Shown here: piece after piece, positions 43,669 through 47,877 of the stretch
How the letters are laid out: each line of letters starts with the position of its first letter
How positions within the stretch are numbered: the stretch's first letter is position 1
From: Bacillota bacterium
GTDB lineage: Bacteria > Bacillota > Clostridia > Acetivibrionales > DSM-1351
Direction: 5' to 3'
DNA length: 47,877 nucleotides
NCBI GenBank assembly: GCA_023409265.1
Contig: JAEYHZ010000042.1
Span: 1 to 47,877, forward strand
Notes under the pieces: generated by a model
Told to the model about the DNA's origin: nothing
Databases searched by the model: none
What the model saw: only the letters and a program-made list of their open reading frames with translations
Position numbers and translations under genes: made by a program

Positions 43669-44123
43669 TTGTTACACACCTCCTCCTTATTCAGTTTTCA
43701 ATGCTCAATTTTCATATTTCATATTCATTGAAGAAAAGTCAATGCTACCGGTTGAATACAAAGTTCAACCTTTTGACTAATGATTGGGAATAAAGTTGGA
43801 TTGGAATAAAAGAGAAATCCATACTGTATCGCATACAGTATGATCAAAAAACTAAGCATTTACGCCTATGGCTGTATAAGTACATAAGATGTACTTCAAT
43901 TCCATATGAGATATAAAAAAACCTGCATATATAAATTAGCCTAAAACAAGCTTATATTCAATAAGTCAACAGTTTGACCCAATCAGTTTTCTGAATCCAA
44001 TTACCTTCTGCAATACAACCAACTAAATTGCCATAATCAAGTTAATTTTAATCTTTTTTAATTTTTATGTCAAGAATTAAAAAATATCGTGTGTTATAAT
44101 CACATTTTTTTGTTACATTTGAC
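43669..44123. other. rny-folD gap with three small palindromes
   Basis: No gene is visible. There are three perfect inverted repeats. GGTTGAA/TTCAACC is at 43750-43770. A 23-bp palindrome with 10-bp arms CATACTGTAT is at 43820-43842. GTACAT/ATGTAC lies around 43881-43895. The middle palindrome could be an operator. The rny promoter should lie here; candidates with TTGAAT and TAATTT 17 bases apart exist but are weak. Confidence 0.5.
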
Positions 44124-44990
44124 CTAAAAAATCATACCCATGTTGTTTTGAACTAAAGTTGCTTTTACAGTATTTTTCATAAGCATTGCCCTTGTCATCG
44201 GTCCAACTCCGCCTGTCACCTTTGTTATTGCAGAGGCAATCTCTGAAACGGTTGGAAATTGTACATCTCCCACCAATTTGCCATCAGCACCGCGAGATAC
44301 ACCCACATCAATAACTACAGCCCCTGGCTTGACATATTCCGGTTTAACAAATTCAGCTTTTCCTATGGCTACGACAAGTATGTCCGCACTTTTACATACT
44401 TCTGCAATGTTGGCAGTCCTTGAATGGCATATTGTTACTGTAGCATTCTTTGCCAGGAGAAGAATTGCCTGCGGTTTACCGACTATATTACTTCTTCCTA
44501 CAACAACGCAGTTTTTGCCTTCAATCTGAATATCATTTGCTTCCAAAAGCTCCACTACTCCTGCAGGCGTGCAAGGCAGGAACTGTGGTTTACCGATCAT
44601 CAGATTACCAACGTTTACAGGATGAAAACAGTCTGCATCCTTAAGGGGATGTATTGCTGCAATAACTCTGTCCTCATTGATATGCTTCGGTATGGGGAGC
44701 TGAACAAGTATACCGTTTACATTGTTATCGTTATTCAGAGTTTCAATCAATCCAAGGAGTTCTTCTTCGGATGTTGATGCAGGAAGGGCATATTCAAAAG
44801 ACTTTATACCTATTTCTGCACAATCATTTTTCTTATGATTTACGTATACTCTGGATGCCGGATCATCTCCTACTATTATTACAGCAAGACCGGTATTAAT
44901 ACCTTTTTGCTTAAGTGCTTCAACTTTTTCTTTAAGTTCGGCCTTAACTTTTCCTGCAAGTTCTGTACCATTTAATACTTTTGCTGACAT
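44124..44990 (-). CDS. folD: Methylenetetrahydrofolate dehydrogenase / cyclohydrolase
   Basis: This 288-residue bifunctional enzyme interconverts 5,10-methylene- and 10-formyl-tetrahydrofolate. Signatures: YVNHKKNDCAEIGIKS with the catalytic Lys, ILVQLPIPKH, PCTPAGVVELLE, and the NADP site VVGRSNIVGKPQA. The length is normal. GAGAGG lies before the ATG. It is single, with a dispersed hairpin repeat in its leader (45020-45084). It supplies one-carbon units for purines, methionine and formyl-Met. Confidence 0.97.
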   Translation of the reverse strand: MSAKVLNGTELAGKVKAELKEKVEALKQKGINTGLAVIIVGDDPASRVYVNHKKNDCAEIGIKSFEYALPASTSEEELLGLIETLNNDNNVNGILVQLPIPKHINEDRVIAAIHPLKDADCFHPVNVGNLMIGKPQFLPCTPAGVVELLEANDIQIEGKNCVVVGRSNIVGKPQAILLLAKNATVTICHSRTANIAEVCKSADILVVAIGKAEFVKPEYVKPGAVVIDVGVSRGADGKLVGDVQFPTVSEIASAITKVTGGVGPMTRAMLMKNTVKATLVQNNMGMIF

Positions 44991-45019
44991 AAAAAAGTTC
45001 CTCTCATTTGTATTTTTTG

Positions 45020-45084
45020 TAACGCATCACTAAGAAAATTTTTCTCACAGTGAAATTTCTTGCTGATGCGTTTTTCAACGAGGC
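45020..45084. repeat. Dispersed hairpin repeat, copy 2 (folD leader)
   Basis: AACGCATCA (45021-45029) pairs perfectly with TGATGCGTT (45064-45072). An inner hairpin pairs AAGAAA with TTTCTT. The tail TTTCAACGAGGC follows. Order and tail match copy 1 at 34154-34225. It would lie in the untranslated leader of folD, just before its SD. Confidence 0.68.
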
Positions 45085-45226
45085 AAAATATTCTAACCCA
45101 TCGTAATATATTTTATTTTAAGGTTTTACTGTTGTCAATTTTTTTGCCTTTGAGAGTACTTTTTATCTCCTTTTGTTTCGGATGCCTACTGCTGACTTCA
45201 TTTCTCATGAATGCACACCGACATTT

Positions 45227-47482
45227 TTAATTTTTTCCCTGCCGGTTTCTGGCTGCTTGTTTCAGATTTTGTCGTCCGGGCTTACGGCTCATAACTTCCT
45301 GCTGTTTGCCTTCGGGTTTACTGCCTTCAGCTCTCTTGCTGTTTTTCTTCCTGCCCTGTGCTGTTTTACCTTCCAGCTTCCTATGTTCTGCCTTCTTGTG
45401 TTGTGTGTTTCTACTATCCAACTTTCTGATATCCGTCTTTCCGCTATCCGAGTTTCTGCTTTCCGACTGTCTCCTATCCGTCTTTTTGCTTTCCGTCTGT
45501 CTCCTATCTGTCTTTTTGCTTTCTGTCTTTCTGATTTCTGTCTTTCTGCTTTCCGTCTTTTTGCTTTCTGTCTTTCTGCTTTCTGTCTTTTTGCTTTCCG
45601 TCTTCCTACCTTGTGTCTTTTTATCTTCTGCCGGATAATTCCCCCACTGCCCCTTACCTCTCTGGGGTTTAACGAGACAATTGGGTCCAAACCCTATGAG
45701 GTCCTCTCTATGTGCTTCTTTCAATGCCTCTGTTACCAGGTGGTAGTTTTCCTTTTTCCGATACTGCAGAAGCGCTCTCTGCATGGCTTTCTCCCTGGGT
45801 GTTTTGGGGACATATACCTTTTTCATACTTCTCGGGTCAAAACCTGTATGGAACATGCAGGTTGAAAGAGTTCCCGGAGTAGGATAAAAATCCTGTACCT
45901 GCTCAGGCATATACCCCTGTTCCTTAAGGTATTCAGCAAGCTCTACGGCTGCATTGATATCACTGCCCGGGTGGCTTGAAATAAGGTATGGAACCAGGTA
46001 TTGCTCCTTGTTTATCTTTTTATTTATGTCGTAAAACTTTTTCACAAATCTGTCATATAGCCTACGGTTGGGCTTACCCATCTTCTCCAGAACTCTGTCT
46101 ACAACGTGTTCAGGAGCAACCTTGAGCTGTCCGCTGACATGATGCTCGCAAAGCTCCGTAAAGAAGTCATCATTTTTGTCCAGCATCAGGTAATCATATC
46201 TGATACCGGAGCGAATAAATACTTTTTTTACTTCGGGCAGCGCCCTGAGTTTTCTAAGTAATTCCAGGTACTCCGAATGGTCCACAACAAGATTTTTACA
46301 AGGCTCGGGGTGCAGGCACTGCCTGTCCTTGCATACGCCATGCTTAACCTGTTTCTCACAGGCCACACTTCTGAAGTTTGCTGTTGGTCCCCCAACATCA
46401 TGAATATAGCCTTTAAACCCCTCAGTCCAGATAAGTTTTTTTGCTTCGTTCAAAATTGAAGCCTGACTGCGCTTTTGGATAACCCTACCCTGATGAAAGT
46501 TTAGTGCGCAGAAGGAACAGCCCCCGTAACAGCCCCTATGGCTGGTTATACTGAATTCAACTTCAGTAATTGCGGGTATTCCGCCATATTTCTCATATAC
46601 AGGATGATATGTCCTTTCGTAAGGCAACGCATAGACCTTGTCCAATTCCGAAACAGACATGGGCAGTGATGGAGGATTTTGCACCATATATCTGTCACCA
46701 TGTTTCTGCACCAAGGTCTTACCACTAATTGCATCCTGCTCATTATATTGTACCTTAAATGCCTCAGCGTAGGTCTTTTTATCCTCAGCAACCTCCTCAA
46801 AGGAGGGCAGTATTGCTACAGTTTTTGAACCATTGGAATCAACAGCACTTTTTATATCGGCCGGAAGCTCATCATAGCTTGCCAGGTATGAACATCCCCT
46901 GGTATGTTTGATGCTTGTTATGGGAACATCCTTTCTCAGCAGTCTGGCAATCTCCACAATGGGTTTTTCCCCCATACCATAGGATAAAATATCTGCCTTG
47001 GAATCGACCAGTATTGATCTTCTGACCTTGTCATCCCAGTAATCATAGTGTGCAAATCTCCTGAGACTGGCTTCAATACCACCGATGATAACAGGTGTAT
47101 CCTTAAAGATTTCTTTTATTTTATTGGCATATACAATAACTGCCCGGTCGGGTCTGTATCCGGCCTTTCCACCCGGTGAATACAGATCATTGGACCTTTT
47201 CTTTTTACTTGCAGTGTAATGATTGACCATGGAATCTATTACACCGGATGAAATCAATACACCGTATTTAGGTCGTCCTAACCTCTTGAAGTCCTCACTG
47301 TTCTTCCAGTTGGGCTGCGCAATTATCCCTACCTTAAAGCCCTCGCTTTCAAGTACTCTTGTTATTATTGCATGTCCAAAGCTCGGGTGGTCAACATACG
47401 CGTCTCCGCTTATATATAAAAAATCCAGCTGCTCCCAGCCTCTCTCATTCATATCTTCAAAGCTTATCGGTAAAAAAGCCAT
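45227..47482 (-). CDS. YgiQ-family radical SAM protein with long basic repeat tail
   Basis: This 751-residue protein consists of a typical YgiQ/UPF0313 core (about residues 1-615) and a tail. The core has the cobalamin-like N-terminal domain (FLYISGDAYVDHPSFGHA) and the cluster motif CYGGCSFC, plus QVQDFYPTPGT and a DPRSMKKVYVPKTPREKAMQ block. The tail of about 130 residues is a tandem of pentapeptides of the type KTESK/KTESR that is very basic and likely unfolded. The family's function is unknown. An AGGAAG SD precedes the ATG. It is a single gene with no recognisable partner. Confidence 0.93.
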   Translation of the reverse strand: MAFLPISFEDMNERGWEQLDFLYISGDAYVDHPSFGHAIITRVLESEGFKVGIIAQPNWKNSEDFKRLGRPKYGVLISSGVIDSMVNHYTASKKKRSNDLYSPGGKAGYRPDRAVIVYANKIKEIFKDTPVIIGGIEASLRRFAHYDYWDDKVRRSILVDSKADILSYGMGEKPIVEIARLLRKDVPITSIKHTRGCSYLASYDELPADIKSAVDSNGSKTVAILPSFEEVAEDKKTYAEAFKVQYNEQDAISGKTLVQKHGDRYMVQNPPSLPMSVSELDKVYALPYERTYHPVYEKYGGIPAITEVEFSITSHRGCYGGCSFCALNFHQGRVIQKRSQASILNEAKKLIWTEGFKGYIHDVGGPTANFRSVACEKQVKHGVCKDRQCLHPEPCKNLVVDHSEYLELLRKLRALPEVKKVFIRSGIRYDYLMLDKNDDFFTELCEHHVSGQLKVAPEHVVDRVLEKMGKPNRRLYDRFVKKFYDINKKINKEQYLVPYLISSHPGSDINAAVELAEYLKEQGYMPEQVQDFYPTPGTLSTCMFHTGFDPRSMKKVYVPKTPREKAMQRALLQYRKKENYHLVTEALKEAHREDLIGFGPNCLVKPQRGKGQWGNYPAEDKKTQGRKTESKKTESRKTESKKTESRKTEIRKTESKKTDRRQTESKKTDRRQSESRNSDSGKTDIRKLDSRNTQHKKAEHRKLEGKTAQGRKKNSKRAEGSKPEGKQQEVMSRKPGRQNLKQAARNRQGKN
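45365..45619 (-). repeat. 15-bp tandem repeat encoding the pentapeptide tail
   Basis: About 17 units of 15 bp encode KTESK, KTESR and variants (KTDRR, QTESK, KLDSR, NTQHK). Units near the 5' side of the array are more alike; those toward the C-terminus are diverged, which suggests expansion of the block. A minisatellite of this kind is expected to vary between strains. Confidence 0.85.
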
Positions 47483-47639
47483 CTACATTTATCTTCCTTT
47501 ACAATTTTATTCAAAGTTGATAGTAAGTTAGTATTATTCTAACACAAATTTTAAAGGAATATAAACTTTGTAGCATAATTAGATCGTGTCAATTTACTGT
47601 AGGAAAATAGCCTGCAGACCGCACCGTTGATGTTACCAA

Positions 47640-47858
47640 TTACACCAAAGCTTTTAGTACCTTGTATTCCCAGGTTATTTTCCCATTTTTAAATACTTCA
47701 ATATTACCGAATTTCTCATCAATCTTCGTTTTTAAGCCTGTTTGTGTTTCCTTAATTATTTTCTTAGTGACTTCATAATGCTTTTCTTCTTTCTTTTGTG
47801 CCCTTATGAATTCTATTACTTTCCCTTGATTAGCCTTAAATGCTCTTAATCTTGCCAT
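47640..47858 (-). CDS. Small basic hypothetical protein
   Basis: This 72-residue basic protein (MARLRAFKANQGKVIEFIRA at the start) is rich in Lys and Glu, with a central KKIIKETQTGLKTKID stretch and a final beta-like FGNIEVFKNGKITWEY. It has no membrane segment. GGAG precedes the ATG by three to five bases. It is near the right edge; its upstream neighbour is not visible. No family recognised. Confidence 0.65.
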   Translation of the reverse strand: MARLRAFKANQGKVIEFIRAQKKEEKHYEVTKKIIKETQTGLKTKIDEKFGNIEVFKNGKITWEYKVLKALV

Positions 47859-47877
47859 TTTCTCCGCCCCATCTATA

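Noticed and set aside
45173..45865. 230-residue plus-strand frame opposite the YgiQ tail
   Set aside because: The Leu/Phe/Cys-rich repeat is the mirror of the 15-bp tandem repeat coding the basic tail on the minus strand.
1..47877. CRISPR array, tRNA or rRNA genes, transposase genes, phage genes
   Set aside because: No regularly spaced repeats with unique spacers, no tRNA-like cloverleaf with TTCRA loop, and no integrase, transposase or structural phage motifs were found on reading both strands.

Overview
The window reads as a low-GC, spore-forming Clostridia chromosome. The codon usage is AT-rich, Shine-Dalgarno (SD) sites are strong GGAGG type, and there is a spore photoproduct lyase, an RNase Y/YmdB pair and a PyrR-type pyrimidine operon. 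My best guess from protein style is the Ruminiclostridium (Clostridium cellulolyticum-like) group; that is inference, since no rRNA or other marker gene is present. I see no tRNA, rRNA, CRISPR array, prophage or insertion sequence with a transposase.

Region by region. 1-7.9 kb: mixed housekeeping and accessory genes. These are a Tyr/Asp-rich, Pro-Gly-repeat protein, a 45-codon gene with a perfect SD, an SRAP/YedK-type protease, an ACT-ACT-metallo-beta-lactamase fusion, a ribbon-helix-helix regulator behind four 11-bp iterons, a radical SAM protein, a YoaP-type acetyltransferase, and a GyrI-like protein with a WYL regulator that share one palindromic operator. 7.6-13 kb: a probable sulfur/redox cluster of rhodanese, C_GCAxxG_C_C protein, NapH-like Fe-S membrane protein, LysR regulator, YeiH-type and TauE-type exporters and a flavin reductase. 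13-22.3 kb: a TetR regulator with its own operator, a GGDEF-EAL sensor protein, a YibE/F protein, splB, ybaK, an alpha/beta hydrolase, a DUF1287 protein and a divergent orotate phosphoribosyltransferase-like gene. 22.3-34.2 kb: a histidine phosphatase and then the pyrimidine operon on the minus strand, in transcription order pyrR-pyrB-pyrC-pyrF-carA-carB-pyrK-pyrD. A PyrR-binding RNA and an attenuator lie in its leader. Together these genes make UMP from bicarbonate, glutamine and aspartate, except for a clear pyrE. 34.3-47.9 kb: a minus-strand series of an EamA transporter, SGNH hydrolase, HD protein, rluD, lspA, a solute-binding lipoprotein, pgeF, ymdB, rny, folD, a YgiQ-type radical SAM protein with a long pentapeptide tail, and a small hypothetical gene.

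The most unexpected content lies between genes. A roughly 70-nt two-hairpin repeat ends in, and supplies, the SD of carB, pyrB and lspA. A large imperfect inverted repeat of about 390 bp fills the carB-pyrK gap and holds three further perfect or near-perfect hairpins. A second hairpin family, sharing a 12-base motif, lies upstream of folD and upstream of the pyr leader. Several regulator/operator pairs can be read directly from the sequence. All functional statements rest on reading motifs by eye; no database search was run.
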